Below, piece after piece: positions 31,695-44,008 of a DNA stretch of 64,000 bases (positions are counted from its first letter, which is position 1; every line of letters starts with the position of its first letter). The DNA comes from Sabethes cyaneus. Its lineage: Eukaryota; Arthropoda; Insecta; Diptera; Culicidae. Location: contig NC_071353.1 in assembly GCF_943734655.1 (NCBI RefSeq), forward strand, positions 148,162,043 through 148,226,042. Reading direction: 5' to 3'. The notes under the pieces are model-generated. The model made no database searches. It was not told where the DNA came from and saw only the letters and a program-made list of their open reading frames with translations. The position numbers and the translations under genes were made by a program.

Positions 31695-31802
31695 TATTAA
31701 GCTCGCAGGGTAGCTTCAGGCTTCCCTTCAATAGCAGAGAAGGCACATTTATGAATATAAAATATGAAAATGGGTTGTCTTAACATTTTCCCTGCAATCT
31801 GA

Positions 31803-31935
31803 AATCTGTCTGAGATGGGCCCTATGCTGTAAGTCACGTTGAGCGGCACTTTGCTCGATGGGTCTACTTTTGGTATTATTTAAGTTACATGTGACACGAT
31901 TTTGTTGCGCAACTCGGCTGAATCAATCGCTTAAA
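31803..31935. repeat. Partial copy of the MITE at 760-958
   Basis: GTCTACTTTTGGTATTA and CGTGTCACATG-type words (inverted) match both arms of the 760-958 MITE. Only part of the element remains, and it abuts RTE sequence. Confidence 0.5.
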
Positions 31936-31939
31936 AGTT

Positions 31940-32404
31940 GTAATGTTGAATAGCAGGCAAGAAAGACCATCTCCTTGCCGAAGTTTCCTGCGAGATTCGA
32001 ATGGTTCTGACAATCCAACCGAGATTCTCATACAGCACTAGAAACCATTAAGTCTAGTAAGCTGATAATAATAAGTCTAGTAAGTTTACCCGGAGAGCCG
32101 TTCTCGTCCAAAATTTTCTATAGCACTTGTCGGTTTACACTTTTATATGCGGCTTTGAAATCAATGAACAAACGATGTGTGGAGACTCGGAATTCGCGGC
32201 ATTTCTGGAGGATCTGCCGCAGGGTGAAGATTTGGTCCATTGTAGACCGCCCTTCCATGAAGGTCTGGTGACTTCCTACAAATCTATTGGCTATTGGCGA
32301 TAGACTTGGGACAGCACTTTGTAGGCGGCATTCAGGATAGTGATCACTCAGTAGTTTTCACAATCCAGCTTATCGTCTTTCTTCAGATAACCCCGACTTT
32401 CCAT
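31940..32404 (-). pseudogene. RTE LINE RT palm, 3' part of a split copy
   Basis: Minus-strand similarity to the RTE at 20.7-22.3 kb covers the palm region: the segment around the VDFKAAYD equivalent, the ENxFP turn and sequence towards the GLRQGDGLS block. It is full of indels. The copy is cut at 32404 by a CCCAAG element and resumes at 34020. Its 3' end lies near 31940. Confidence 0.72.
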
Positions 32405-34019
32405 CCCAAGTAGCACTTGTAACTGATCATAAAAATAAAAAAATACAAAAAGGTTGCACAGCAGTTACATTTAGGATACTTGTAACGAGTTAGGTTACAT
32501 AAAATTAAAAATAATTACTTTTTAGTTTTCTAGTGACAAAAATCTCAAAAAGTTACCAGGTAGTTACCAAATTACCAAATTGAAACCTTTTTTTCGAACT
32601 GTCAACAACTTGGTCGTCGCAAAACAGTCACATTTCAGTTACGAGTTACCAATTAGTTATCAAGTGATACAAATGAAACCTTTTTCCAAACTGTCATCAA
32701 CTTACTGGTCGCAAAACAGTTAATTTTCCGTTACGAGTAGTTACGAAGTTAAAAATAGTCGGCTAGTAACATTTTCGCAACAACTTGTTCACTGTTCCTT
32801 GTAAACACAACGGATTAAGCAAAAACTAAATCTCAAGAATTTTACTTATGGTAAAGATAAACAATTGGTACACGGGTTGTAAAATGCTCTTGTAAATGCG
32901 TTTATTTACTTAATTGATGGTACTTGGAATCTTCTCCGCACAGATATTATTAAATAAACAAATTTTGATTATTCTCAAACGTCAAAACGATCAAGTTACA
33001 TCGAAACGAAAGCGGCAATGAAAATAGGTTACAGTGTAACTTAGAAATGACGACATAAGAAATAAGTGACCACAACAGATTTAATATTGGTTACCGTAAC
33101 CGATAGCGTAACCAGGTCGAAGGCTAAGATTACGTGCAACTAGAATGTAACTGAATTGTAACCTTCTATGATTAACACTCCTGGTAAACTGTTTTATTCA
33201 AAGTGAAACTATTCTTTGATATTAAATTAACACTTTCTTTTCACAAGAATCACTAAAAAACACCTTTTCCCGATATCTATGAACAGTGTCTGCTTAAAAT
33301 CATTTCATGCAATATGCCGAAAACGATACAAAACTTCAAGGACGATGGTGTAGTAGTTAAAACCAAAGGCAAAATGGCTATGAATTTTACTAAGTGATAG
33401 CGAAAACAATTTGTTTTTAATGATTTCTAGGTGAATGCTCCACTAATTCATTATTGCTAAGAATAAATTTAAAAATCAGAAAACTAAAATTAAAATTTTT
33501 ATATTTGTACATATTTGTTTTACAAAAAATCAATTTTTCAAAGAAGTAAGTAACGAAAAGCTAGATTAAATAAGAGCGCGTGATTTTTTCAAAGCTAGAA
33601 TCATGCATTTCACCATAAATTTGAAACTGCATTAAAATTTGTGTTGAAATAACAAGCGAAATTTATACACTCTTCTATATTCAACAGTTAAATTGCTTGA
33701 CGTTGACAGTCATAGATTGAAATAATAAACCTGCTGCATTGTTTTCGCTATGCAATAAAAGTTTCAAGATAACTAATTTGCCATCAATTGAAAGTCAATT
33801 TGCAGTTTATGTGTAACTTCAATAGTAACCATTTTGTAACTATACATGTTACATATTGGTTATTGAGTAACTGTTAATGTAACCATATTTAGTTACATAA
33901 GTTGCGCTATTTCGGTTACACAACTGTTATATTTTAGGTTACTGCAACCGAAGTTTTACATTTAAATTTGTCGCATATCAGCCGCTGCGACTCAATTGTG
34001 ACAACGTGTGCTACTTGGG
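32405..34019. mobile_element. CCCAAG-TIR element, 1,615 bp, AT-flanked
   Basis: The ends are CCCAAGTAGCAC and the exact complement GTGCTACTTGGG. AT lies outside both (32403-32404, 34020-34021). The host RTE supplies the empty site, because the paralogous RTE at about 21928-21960 is continuous across the same position. The interior is AT-rich, with dozens of GTTAC/GTAAC words clustered towards both ends. No transposase was found. It is the same terminal family as the elements at 26475 and 58970. Confidence 0.88.
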
Positions 34020-34021
34020 AT

Positions 34022-35270
34022 TCCTCCGGTAGTCATTCTGTATCCCAAATTTTGACAATCAGTTGATGCAGACAACCGACCAACTTGTTCGGGCCCATTT
34101 TAATAAGTTCCGCTTTAATGTCATCCTTTCCCGTTGCTTTGTTATTCTTCAGCCACTGGATAGCTTCTTTAACTTTCCTTATCGATGAGGATGGCACATC
34201 TTCGTTGCTTCCTATACCAATGTGGTCACTTCCTCCGCTATCATGGTCTTCCACCTGCACGCCATTTAGGTGTTCATCGTAGTGCTGCTTTCTCGTCAGA
34301 TCATTCGTTACGTCGATTCGGTGCCACACGGCTTAGAACGTTCCAACAGTCCTCAAGAGGGGCTTGATGCAGTTCATCCTCTTCCGGCAGCGCGGTTTCG
34401 AGAGATAACGCGTAGTTTTCGGCGACCTCCGGTTGCTTCAGTCGCGCTAGATTATACTGTGGCGGGCAGCGGTATCGTATGTTGCTCACAACAGATAGTT
34501 TTTGATGTATCCTTACCATCACTAGGTAGTGATCCGAATCAATGTTAGCGCCCGGATAGGTTCTGACGTCGATAATGTCTGAAAAGTGCCGACCATCTAT
34601 CAGAACGTGGTCGATTTGTGATTCTGTCTGGTTGGGTGATCTCCAGGTGTTCCGATGGTAGAGGTTATGCTGGAAGAAGGTACTACGTATGGCCATGTTC
34701 TTGGAGGCGGCGAAGTCGACAAGTCTTAGGCCGTTGTCGTTCGTTTGCGGGTGGGCGCTGGACCGTCCAATCACCGGTTTGAATTCCTCCTCCTGACCAA
34801 CCTGAGCACTACAGTCCCCGATGATAATTTTGGCAGCGGTCATATTCACGCTCCAACTGCGCGTAGAATTCGTCTTTGTCATCATCGGTACTTCCGAGGT
34901 GAGGGCTGTGCACGTTGGTTATGCGAATATTAAAGAATCGGCCCTTGATTCTTAATCTGCACATTCGGGTGTTGATCGGCCACTACCAGATCGCCGGCTT
35001 CTGCATCTCGCCCATCACCATAAAAGCTGTGCCCAGCTCGTGTGTATTGCCGCAGCTCTGGTAGATGGTATGACCATCTCTATACGTACGTACCATCATT
35101 CCTTTCCAGCATACCTCTTGCAGCGCTACGATGTCGAACTTGCGGCTCTTCACTTCTTTAGAAAGCACGTGGGTACTTCCGAGAAAATTTAGAGACCGAT
35201 AGTTCCATGTTCCTAATTTCCAATCGGTAGTCCGAGGAGTCTACAGAAGCATAACCTATAACAGTCATAT
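34022..35270 (-). pseudogene. RTE LINE endonuclease and linker, 5' part of a split copy
   Basis: The frame at 35168-34983 has FDIVALQEVCWKG, with the conserved catalytic Glu of APE-like endonucleases. 34885-34301 has IIGDCSAQVG (GDxN-like block, Asn replaced by Ser), QIDHVLIDGRH and SDHYLVMV (SDH motif). 34329-34033 is the linker before RT (YDEHLNGVQVEDH, ELIKMGPNKLVG) in a new frame. Frame changes near 34900 and 34320 inactivate it. It continues at 32404 beyond the 1.6-kb insertion. Confidence 0.88.
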
Positions 35271-35575
35271 TTATTCCAACTTCTTTTATTGTTTATTGTT
35301 GTTTCGGACAAGTTTCGTCTACATGAATAAAAATTAAAACTAGAACTACTACTATTTACACCACACGGACAAGTTAAAATTCTTCAAGGTTTTTTTAAAA
35401 CTTAACGCACATTGAGAAAAATCAAACAAGTGGTACACATTATTAAATTCACAAAAATAGCATAAACAGGATCATTTCTACCGTAGTCCGTCCGTCTGAA
35501 GTTCAGTCTCAAGAACTCTCTGGATCTTAGGAATACAACTGGCACGTTCAGATTGATCTGCTCTAGAAGTGGCGG

Positions 35576-36196
35576 TCAATCAATGTTTCCGAGCAATAGT
35601 TTGGCCGCAAATAAAGCTCCGGCTGAGTTGCGACGACGCTGTAAGGTCTCCATTCCGAATAAACGACATCGATCCTCATACGGCGGCAGGCGTGTTGGGT
35701 CATTCCACAGAAGCAATCTTAAACCAAATCTGACGAACCGAGATTGGATAGCCTCAATTCTATTTATCCAGCAGCTTGCATAAGGGCTCCATACTACTGA
35801 TGCTGTTTCCAAAATTGAACGAACGAGTGCGTAATATAGCGATCGCAGACAGTAGGGGTCTCGGAAACCACTGGCGGCTCTTTTAATGAAACCTAAGTTC
35901 CTGTTAGCTTTGGCAATGATGCTCGAGTAATGATCTCTGAATGAAAACTGCGAATCTAGCAAGACTCCAAGATCTTTAACCACTTTTACTCTTTCAAGAT
36001 AGCAGCCGCCGATTTTGTAGTCCCATCCAATAACCGTTTTCTTGCGTGTGAAGGAAATAACACAACATTTCTGTACACTAATTACTAGTTGATTCCAACA
36101 ACACCAGTCCTCGAACAGCTTCACTAACCGCTGCAACTCCTGACAGTCTTCTGTTGATTTAACTCTGATAAACATCTTCAGATCATCAGCATACAA
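35576..36196 (-). pseudogene. CR1-like RT, YADD to C-terminus
   Basis: This frame starts at the catalytic YADDLKMF (36193-36170). It contains the thumb (VISVQKCCVISFTRKK, VKDLGVLLDSQFSF) and the C-terminal connection region (SILETASVVWSPY, RIEAIQSRF, RLFGMETLQRRR). It is one frame off the upstream 36178-37659 frame because of the deletion. The first catalytic Asp is lost, so it is inactive. Confidence 0.88.
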
Positions 36197-37659
36197 AAGT
36201 TTGCAGGCATGAGGTATATAAATAAATTGCAGATCGCTTCGCGAGACTCAGCTACTTTTGTATCGAGGAACATGCTTGTCGGTAGCCCACTTGTTTGGCG
36301 TTTTTCGTTCATGAAGTGCCAAAAGCTTTTTGGATTACGCTTCAAATCTGTTTCCTTACGCTGCACATATTTTGAGTAAAGATGACGATTTAATGTTCGG
36401 TAACTGCTACTAGCGAAGTTGAATTCACGCTTTGTAAACGGGTTGCGACAGTTGATGTAGCGTCTCAATGCGGCGGCTCGTAAGCGTTTCAGCTCACGTA
36501 GTTGATGATTCGACCACGGTGGTTTTCCGCGAGTGCGTGGAGCGGGAACGAAACGATGAAAGAACTGCGACATCTGGGAGGTAAAAATTTCCACTGCGCT
36601 GTCAATACTACCATCTAATAACTGCGACCAGTTGAGATTCCCAATAGCACGGCTAAGTGCAGCAATATCAGCTTTGTGAAAGTCGAATTCAGTCTCGTCA
36701 GCGCAGTCATGGTAGTTAATCGGATAAGTATACTGAAGGTTAGCAACAAGAGCTGGATGAAATAAATCCGCCTGAATTAGAGGCTCAACTGCCTCTGATA
36801 CAGAGCACCTCGGAACAAACTCGGCATTAATAAAAATGAGGTCTAAGGTACGATCTCTGTTATTTTTAACATCGTTAATTTGCTTCATGTCCATCGTAGC
36901 CATTCCATCAACGAGAACGGAGCTCGGTGTGGAAAATCTTGATTTGGAAGGATCAGGATATAAAAAGCCAGTAGAAGAGCTTGTCCATACTAGACCTGGT
37001 TGATTGTAATCCCCAAGCAGTAAATGGCAGTCACACGATCGTAGTGATTCAGTTATAGTAAAGGCAGATTCAATATGCTGTTCGATGACATCGGTTTCAA
37101 CTGCAAGCTCAGGTGCTATATAGACTACACCAACGGCGACGGTGCTACCCGACCCATACACGTTCACCCAAAGATGCTCTATACTGTTGCTAACTCGAGA
37201 CGCGGACTTAGAAGAATTAATCTTGGACGAAACCGCAATGAGAACTCCACCTCCTCTCTTTTTCCCTGTAGCACTGGGGTCGCGATCGTTCCGGTACACC
37301 GTGTAATTGGTGCCGAACAGTTGTACAGAATGAATCTCCTCATTAAGCCATGTTTCAGTTAGAGCGATTATGTCGTACTCTGCGTTCGAAACAGTTAGAA
37401 ACAAATCCTCGATCTTCGTTCGAAGCCCTCTAACATTCTGATAGTACACTGTAATTGAGCTCTCAGTGCGTCGAAATGCAGTTGTGGTAGCCGGTGTTGT
37501 TGTATTGGTAAGAGACTCTTGTCTGGGCACAAGTTGATTGTTATGCAGCACCTCCCCGTTCAGTTCATATTGATCTCTTTCAGTGTGTGTAGTATCTACG
37601 ATAGCTTCGGGCGGACATATACCCATTGTATATTTACCTGACGGAACAGATAATCCCAC
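36178..37659 (-). pseudogene. CR1-like ORF2 N-terminus: endonuclease and linker
   Basis: This 493-residue frame holds an APE-type endonuclease that nicks target DNA for target-primed reverse transcription. It has YYQNVRGLRTK, IIALTETWLN (catalytic Glu), GGGVLIAVSS, HLLLGDYNQP (catalytic Asp and Asn), RTLDLIFINAEF and DLFHPALV in the position of SDH. The linker has PPWSNHQLRELKRLR, and KSFWHFMNEKR begins the RT. The frame then runs across a deletion joint at about 36225 and ends out of frame. The endonuclease itself looks intact, unlike the rest. Confidence 0.88.
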
Positions 37660-37722
37660 GTTGCCAGAAAGTGTGATGAAACATTGTTGTCCGGAGTCTG
37701 GAAGGTCGAAGGTCGATGGCGC

Positions 37723-38253
37723 TTATACGTTGTCAGAAGCTGGAATTTTAAATGTCGTCGGAGCTGCGTCACACCACTCAGAAAGCGTAGTGGATGCTAA
37801 CTGCCTAGTTAGGGCTGACGTAGCAGGGTTCATCGGTTCGAAGGTAGATGAAGCAGCAGAAATGTACACATCTCCTGTTGTGCTGACACCTGCGCCGAAT
37901 TGTGTTGACGTAGCCGGAACTGGTAGAGTTGTAATGATGACAGATTCCTCACCGAAAACTCCAGGCATGCTCCAAGACGGTTCATGTGGAAGGAGGTTTT
38001 TTTGAGAGTGTGTAGCATCTATGGTCGTTTCGAGCGGACATATACCCATTGCATAATTACCTGACAGAACAGATAATCCCACGATGTCAAATGGGCACTC
38101 GGATATCATTGTAGGAGCAGCCGGAAATTTCTGGTCTTCTGTTGTGTTCGTGACTGCGATGAATTGTCCTGATAGAGCTGATAGTGGTCCATTGTCCTCG
38201 TCGTACAGAACCAACGGTCCAGAGAAGGCTTCATTCCATGTTAAAGTTTTCAC
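37723..38253 (-). pseudogene. CR1-like 5' leader with internal duplication
   Basis: A 176-residue low-complexity frame rich in Ser, Thr and Ala precedes the endonuclease. Its segment GLSVLSGNYAMGICPLETT recurs as GLSVPSGKYTMGICPPEAI at the start of the next frame (about 37659-37590). A ~90-bp block is therefore duplicated about 430 bp apart. It may be the end of ORF1, or the N-terminus of ORF2, frameshifted. Confidence 0.5.
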
Positions 38254-38269
38254 TGATTGCTACGCGGTG

Positions 38270-41200
38270 TAGTCGATTTTGAGCCTTGACTTCTTGATAT
38301 GTACAGCCTTTAACAGGCTTTAACCAAAATCCAGTTGCTATCGATCTTGACCCCTCCTCTACTTTCCTTCTTTTGAGTCACACGCATTTATCCAGTGCAC
38401 AGATTCGAGAACCGTTTCTTCGATCTACTTTTATTCGAGACCCGACCCCTGCACCAGCACGTTCGTGTCCTGGTGATAAGTTAATGTTTTCGGTTGAATT
38501 CAGAACAAAAAACCAAAAATACCATTCCATAATACCTTAACGTAAGGTTTGTATTCTCTTCGAGTCTACAGATCTCAAGTTGTGAACCGATTAGCATGCC
38601 ATCCCGTGCGTCGCGCAGGAGACTTCTTTGAAAAATGCGTATCACCATAACCGCATCATAAAATGTCGCTTTCTCTCGCACCTGTTCAACGCTGGCTGCT
38701 GTTTAGCATACCGATTAAGAACCTACTCTACGGTATACGGTGCGAGCTGGACCAGATACGACTGCGTTCAGTTAGTTGACACACAGTGCGTTGCCTTAAT
38801 TGGGCCACCTCTTAGGCTGCATCCAATGACACACTACTCCTAGTTGTAGGTATGTATATAGGAAGAATAATGAAGGCTATCGATGCAAGCAGTAAAAGCA
38901 AACTAGGTCTAACCTGATTGACCATGACAACTAGATCGTGCCTAAAGTGGACTATGAAGGATAGATATCGAAAAAAGTGACAGTTACGCAAATATTTCGC
39001 ACAGCATGCGCCACGCCATCCTGAGCTGAGCATGAGAGCGTGGTTGCCTTTGACGGATAGAAAAGAAAAACTAAATCTTATTGTGCCTGCCTGCAGGGCG
39101 TGTGTGTTTGTTTTGACACGATCATGAACCAATTCCGACAAGTTGCAACAACAAAAATCGAACGCCGCACGTTGCAATGCAACGCTGTTGGTTGTTGGTT
39201 GGTGGCATAACGGAATTCTAACCATTATTGATTTCGTGGAACGGAATTTTCTGCGATCTTATCCGGGTGGCGGGGTGGAGGGAGGGTGCACCCGTCCTCC
39301 GGTTCGAAGCGTTGCGTGTAAAACGAAAGAATGCGTTAGTTAAAAAATCCAAAACTAGTCACACAGCCGGCTGTGGGGCAATATTCTGTGGAACTAATCA
39401 ATTAAATGAGCTACCGATACGAAAATGTCGTTTTTGAAGAACCCTTAACTTAACAGCCGGTTACCGTTTTGGGTTGTTTCACACACAGCGCAGGCTTGTT
39501 CAAGTTTGGGAAAAGCCGCTTTGCGGCTAGAGTGTTGCTGCTGGTTCGGTTTTCCCGGTTGCGTGCGCGGCTGGGAGATCGTAGTAAACCGTTCAGCTGC
39601 CCCCTTTGGGGGTTTTGTAGATGTCAACGAACACAGATCACAGACTTTTGAATCGTAACGTAATTAATTAGTCTGACAGTTTTTGGTGTTCTTTCATCGC
39701 GCGTTGCGCGTTGCGACCGAAGTGAGCGGAGTTTGTATAATGGGTGCCGTAGGCCAAATTACAGTAGATCCGGATGCTTGAGGTGAGGCATGCATTTTGA
39801 AAGTGCATTTTAAAGTTTTTCATTATGTCAATCGTAGAAAGAAAGTTTCTATTTAAAGAGCATTTTGCTGAAGACCTAGTCAGATTGCGAAAATCATAAG
39901 TTCCCACAGAGCCGGTGGGTAGTTTTCTCGCCATCAGCGTTTTTATCTTTCGATCGTCGTTGTCCATCGCGATGCACCGTAGTGACGCAAAAATGGTTGT
40001 GGTGAGGCCTCAGGATCGCACAGTTGGCCTCCAGTGTGTTGTATTTATTACAGAGCAAGCTGAACGTGAGAAAACGCGAATGGCGGCGAAAAAATGGCGA
40101 ATTGTCACGGCACGGGTGCCATCCATCCGCCGTTAATTCGCGTTGGCTGCTTGAACTACTTTTGTTCTTTCTTCGTTTTCGATTCCGCTGCACCCCGGAA
40201 TCGCTCCGCAGATGACCGTACCATCATCAAGTACCTACTAATGTAGTATGCGGAGAGCCGATTTCCTTGAACCGAGGTTCGGTCAGGGCTCCGCATCATG
40301 GCATACTGCGCACTATCGAGATCAGATCTGCGCTCACTACTAGCATAGTTGGCCACACTCATCGGATGCCTTGATCGTAAACTTCAAAAAAACATGCACA
40401 ACATCGAACTCTCGGGGGATTCGATAAATGGGCACTTTTTACAGCGTCCGCTGATCGAAGGTCAAGGAGTTTGTTTGTTTGGTCAGCATCGTCAGTCGAT
40501 AATGACCGCAAATGTTCCGCCTTTGAAACGCAGAAAACTAAAGACTTTTGAAACAACTCACACCCGTCGCAGCTAATCTGTGCAGAAATCCTGCAGCTGC
40601 TGCTAGAATGGCGGGGCGCGTGCACACAAAACTAGCTTTTGTACCACCGAGACCGCTGCCATTCAATAGGACCCTCTGCAAGTTGGTTCTTTTATGCCGA
40701 TCGTGACGACCGATGGCCCGAGGCGTTTTATATTCGTAAAATACGCGATCGACTTTTTGCCAGAAGGACACACGCGCTCTCTGAAGACTCCAACCTACGC
40801 GGACTATGGCCCAATCGCGCCAACAGTATAACAACAAACGGTCCGATCTAGTTGCGGTAACGCAAGAATTTTTTAGAAAGTACCACCAGGCAGGCTGTAC
40901 AACATGCTGTGCGTTAACCTAAAAAATTGCACAAAAACCGTCTCCGACGGACGAGATTACGGCGCGGCGGCGGCGTCGGCGCCGGTTCAAACACGGCCGG
41001 TCTATAAAATTGCAATTAACGCATACTCAAATTAATATTCGCACCAGCTCCCGGGCGTAAAAATGAATTTTCGTGACCGACCCCACGCGCGGATCTCTCC
41101 CCCTGGTGGTGGGTTCCTTATGTTAGGCTGTTATATAATTTCTGAAATTGACTAGATAATTATTAGATTACAGCCGGATAATTGCATTGCGCGATTTGCT

Positions 41201-41289
41201 CTCGTGTGACGGTCGGGGATTGGTGTTCTGTCGGCTCCGAGTGAAGTGGGAAGAACGATCCTTTCCGATCGGATCGATCGATCGATGTC
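38270..41289. other. Unassigned host-like DNA
   Basis: This is a long stretch with mixed composition and little transposon similarity. No open frame has recognisable protein features. Around 40950-41100 the DNA is GC-rich (GGCGGCGGCGTCGGCGCC) and holds a TATAAAA at about 41003. It could be regulatory or UTR sequence of a host gene outside the window. Confidence 0.3.
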
Positions 41290-41515
41290 TAACCACTGGC
41301 GTGGCCAGGTTGAGGCTGATGTTTTACTTAGAATCAGACATGCAATCGGACTTAAAAGAGAACTTGAAGTTTTTATTTGAAATTTTTGCTTGAAGTTGCA
41401 GTTGAATAATTGGAATTGGACTTGTATTTGAAACTAAATTGAATTTGAAACTAAAATTAACATTGGACATTAAAGTAGACTTCAATTTGAGCATAGACAC
41501 GACATTCAGTACTGT
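41290..41515 (+). repeat. RTE tail followed by ATTGGACTTGAAATT-type repeats
   Basis: CTGGCGTGGCCAGGTTGAGGC at about 41296 resembles the C-terminal end of RTE ORFs (compare 55925 and 62015). After it come diverged iterations of ATTGGACTTG and TTTGAAACTAAA, then the pyrimidine tract begins. The same three-part order occurs at 55905-56580. Confidence 0.55.
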
Positions 41516-42325
41516 TTTTCCTGTTATTTTTGCTTTTCACTCATTGCTTTGTAATTTTCTTTTCCGTTTTCCGTGGTTTCTCTTTGCGTTTTCATTTTTT
41601 CGTTTCTAGTTTCCGTAGTTTTTTAACACTTTCTCCTTTCCTTTCCTTTCCATTCCATTTTATCTCCTTTCCTTCACGTTTTTCGTCTTCGTCTGTTCCG
41701 TATTTCCTCTTTTCGATGCCCAATTTTGTCATCTTTTTTTCCGTTTTACATTTTTCTTTGGTCTGTTTTCCTGTTGTTTTTTCTTCTTTTTCTGTCCCAT
41801 TCCCATTTTGTGCCATCCTTCTCCTTAATATCACGTTTATGCTTTTTTCCCATTTTACTCGTTTTCTCCATCGGTTCTCATTTTTTCTCTCTCACTATTT
41901 TAAGGTTTCTTGTCTCGTTTCCCTCATTTACTTTTCCGTTTTCTCACTTTTTCTGTCAAGTTTTTTCTCGTTTTCTCTCGTTTTAATTCTTTTCCGGTCG
42001 CTCTTTTCTGTTCCACTACTGTTCAGTCACGTTTTTTGCTTTTTTCAGTCCTGAGTTTTCACTTTTCTATGTATTCCGTTTTTCGCCTTTTTCTTCCGGT
42101 TTTTCTTTTTCCTGTCTTATTTTTATAATTTTCTATCCCGTTGACTCCTTTTCTATTTTTTCGTTTTCGTAAGTTTCATTCTTGCTTTTATTATGCCATA
42201 CTTTTGCTTCTTTTCTGCCATGTCCTGTTTTTAGTTTCCGTTTTATCTCGTTTTCCTGCTTTCGTATTTTCTCATTTTCTTTCTCGTTTTTGTCTCCTTT
42301 TTGTTCCGGTTGTTTTCTTCTCCTT
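41516..42325. repeat. Polypyrimidine tract (plus strand)
   Basis: About 800 bp is dominated by TTTTC, CCTTTT and CTGTTTTC words with few purines. It creates long Phe/Ser/Leu-rich frames on the plus strand and Lys/Glu-rich frames on the minus strand that are artefacts. The part from 42120 is paralogous to 48885-49010. Confidence 0.9.
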
Positions 42326-44008
42326 CAGACAGACAGACAGACAGACAGACCAGACCAGACCAGACCAGACCAGACCAGACCAGACCAGACCAGACCAGAC
42401 CAGACCAGACCAGACCAGACCAGACCAGACCAGACCAGACCAGACCAGACCAGACCAGACCAGACCAGACCAGACCAGACCAGACCAGACCAGACCAGAC
42501 CAGACCAGACCAGACCAGACCAGACCAGACCAGACCAGACCAGACCAGACCAGACCAGACCAGACCAGACCAGACCAGACCAGACCAGACCAGACCAGAC
42601 CAGACCAGACCAGACCAGACCAGACCAGACCAGACCAGACCAGACCAGACCAGACCAGACCAGACCAGACCAGACCAGACCAGACCAGACCAGACCAGAC
42701 CAGACCAGACCAGACCAGACCAGACCAGACCAGACCAGACCAGACCAGACCAGACCAGACCAGACCAGACCAGACCAGACCAGACCAGACCAGACCAGAC
42801 CAGACCAGACCAGACCAGACCAGACCAGACCAGACCAGACCAGACCAGACCAGACCAGACCAGACCAGACCAGACCAGACCAGACCAGACCAGACCAGAC
42901 CAGACCAGACCAGACCAGACCAGACCAGACCAGACCAGACCAGACCAGACCAGACCAGACCAGACCAGACCAGACCAGACCAGACCAGACCAGACCAGAC
43001 CAGACCAGACCAGACCAGACCAGACCAGACCAGACCAGACCAGACCAGACCAGACCAGACCAGACCAGACCAGACCAGACCAGACCAGACCAGACCAGAC
43101 CAGACCAGACCAGACCAGACCAGACCAGACCAGACCAGACCAGACCAGACCAGACCAGACCAGACCAGACCAGACCAGACCAGACCAGACCAGACCAGAC
43201 CAGACCAGACCAGACCAGACCAGACCAGACCAGACCAGACCAGACCAGACCAGACCAGACCAGACCAGACCAGACCAGACCAGACCAGACCAGACCAGAC
43301 CAGACCAGACCAGACCAGACCAGACCAGACCAGACCAGACCAGACCAGACCAGACCAGACCAGACCAGACCAGACCAGACCAGACCAGACCAGACCAGAC
43401 CAGACCAGACCAGACCAGACCAGACCAGACCAGACCAGACCAGACCAGACCAGACCAGACCAGACCAGACCAGACCAGACCAGACCAGACCAGACCAGAC
43501 CAGACCAGACCAGACCAGACCAGACCAGACCAGACCAGACCAGACCAGACCAGACCAGACCAGACCAGACCAGACCAGACCAGACCAGACCAGACCAGAC
43601 CAGACCAGACCAGACCAGACCAGACCAGACCAGACCAGACCAGACCAGACCAGACCAGACCAGACCAGACCAGACCAGACCAGACCAGACCAGACCAGAC
43701 CAGACCAGACCAGACCAGACCAGACCAGACCAGACCAGACCAGACCAGACCAGACCAGACCAGACCAGACCAGACCAGACCAGACCAGACCAGACCAGAC
43801 CAGACCAGACCAGACCAGACCAGACCAGACCAGACCAGACCAGACCAGACCAGACCAGACCAGACCAGACCAGACCAGACCAGACCAGACCAGACCAGAC
43901 CAGACCAGACCAGACCAGACCAGACCAGACCAGACCAGACCAGACCAGACCAGACCAGACCAGACCAGACCAGACCAGACCAGACCAGACCAGACCAGAC
44001 AGACAGAC
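42326..44008. repeat. (CAGAC)n pentanucleotide array, ~331 units
   Basis: After six CAGA tetramers (42326-42349), CAGAC repeats without a visible error to 44000, then two more AGAC units close it. As 5 is not a multiple of 3 and the unit has no stop in any frame, the array is open in all plus frames and on the minus strand, giving TRPDQ and SGLVW repeats. The paralogous segment at about 49005-49015 has no array. Confidence 0.99.

Larger units (their letters stand above)
35276..38260 (-). mobile_element. CR1/T1-like LINE with internal RT deletion
   Basis: A minus-strand element runs from about 38260 to an AT-rich tail (AAACAATAAA on the minus strand) at about 35276-35305. It comprises a Ser/Thr-rich leader, a complete endonuclease, an RT linker, and the RT from YADD onward. 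The fingers and upper palm (an estimated 700 bp) are missing at about 36225. It is a sister of the interrupted copy at 15480-17937. Confidence 0.85.

Noticed and set aside
42326..44008. Telomeric repeat tract
   Set aside because: CAGAC is not an arthropod TTAGG-type telomere repeat, mosquitoes are not known to use short telomere repeats, and the array is internal.
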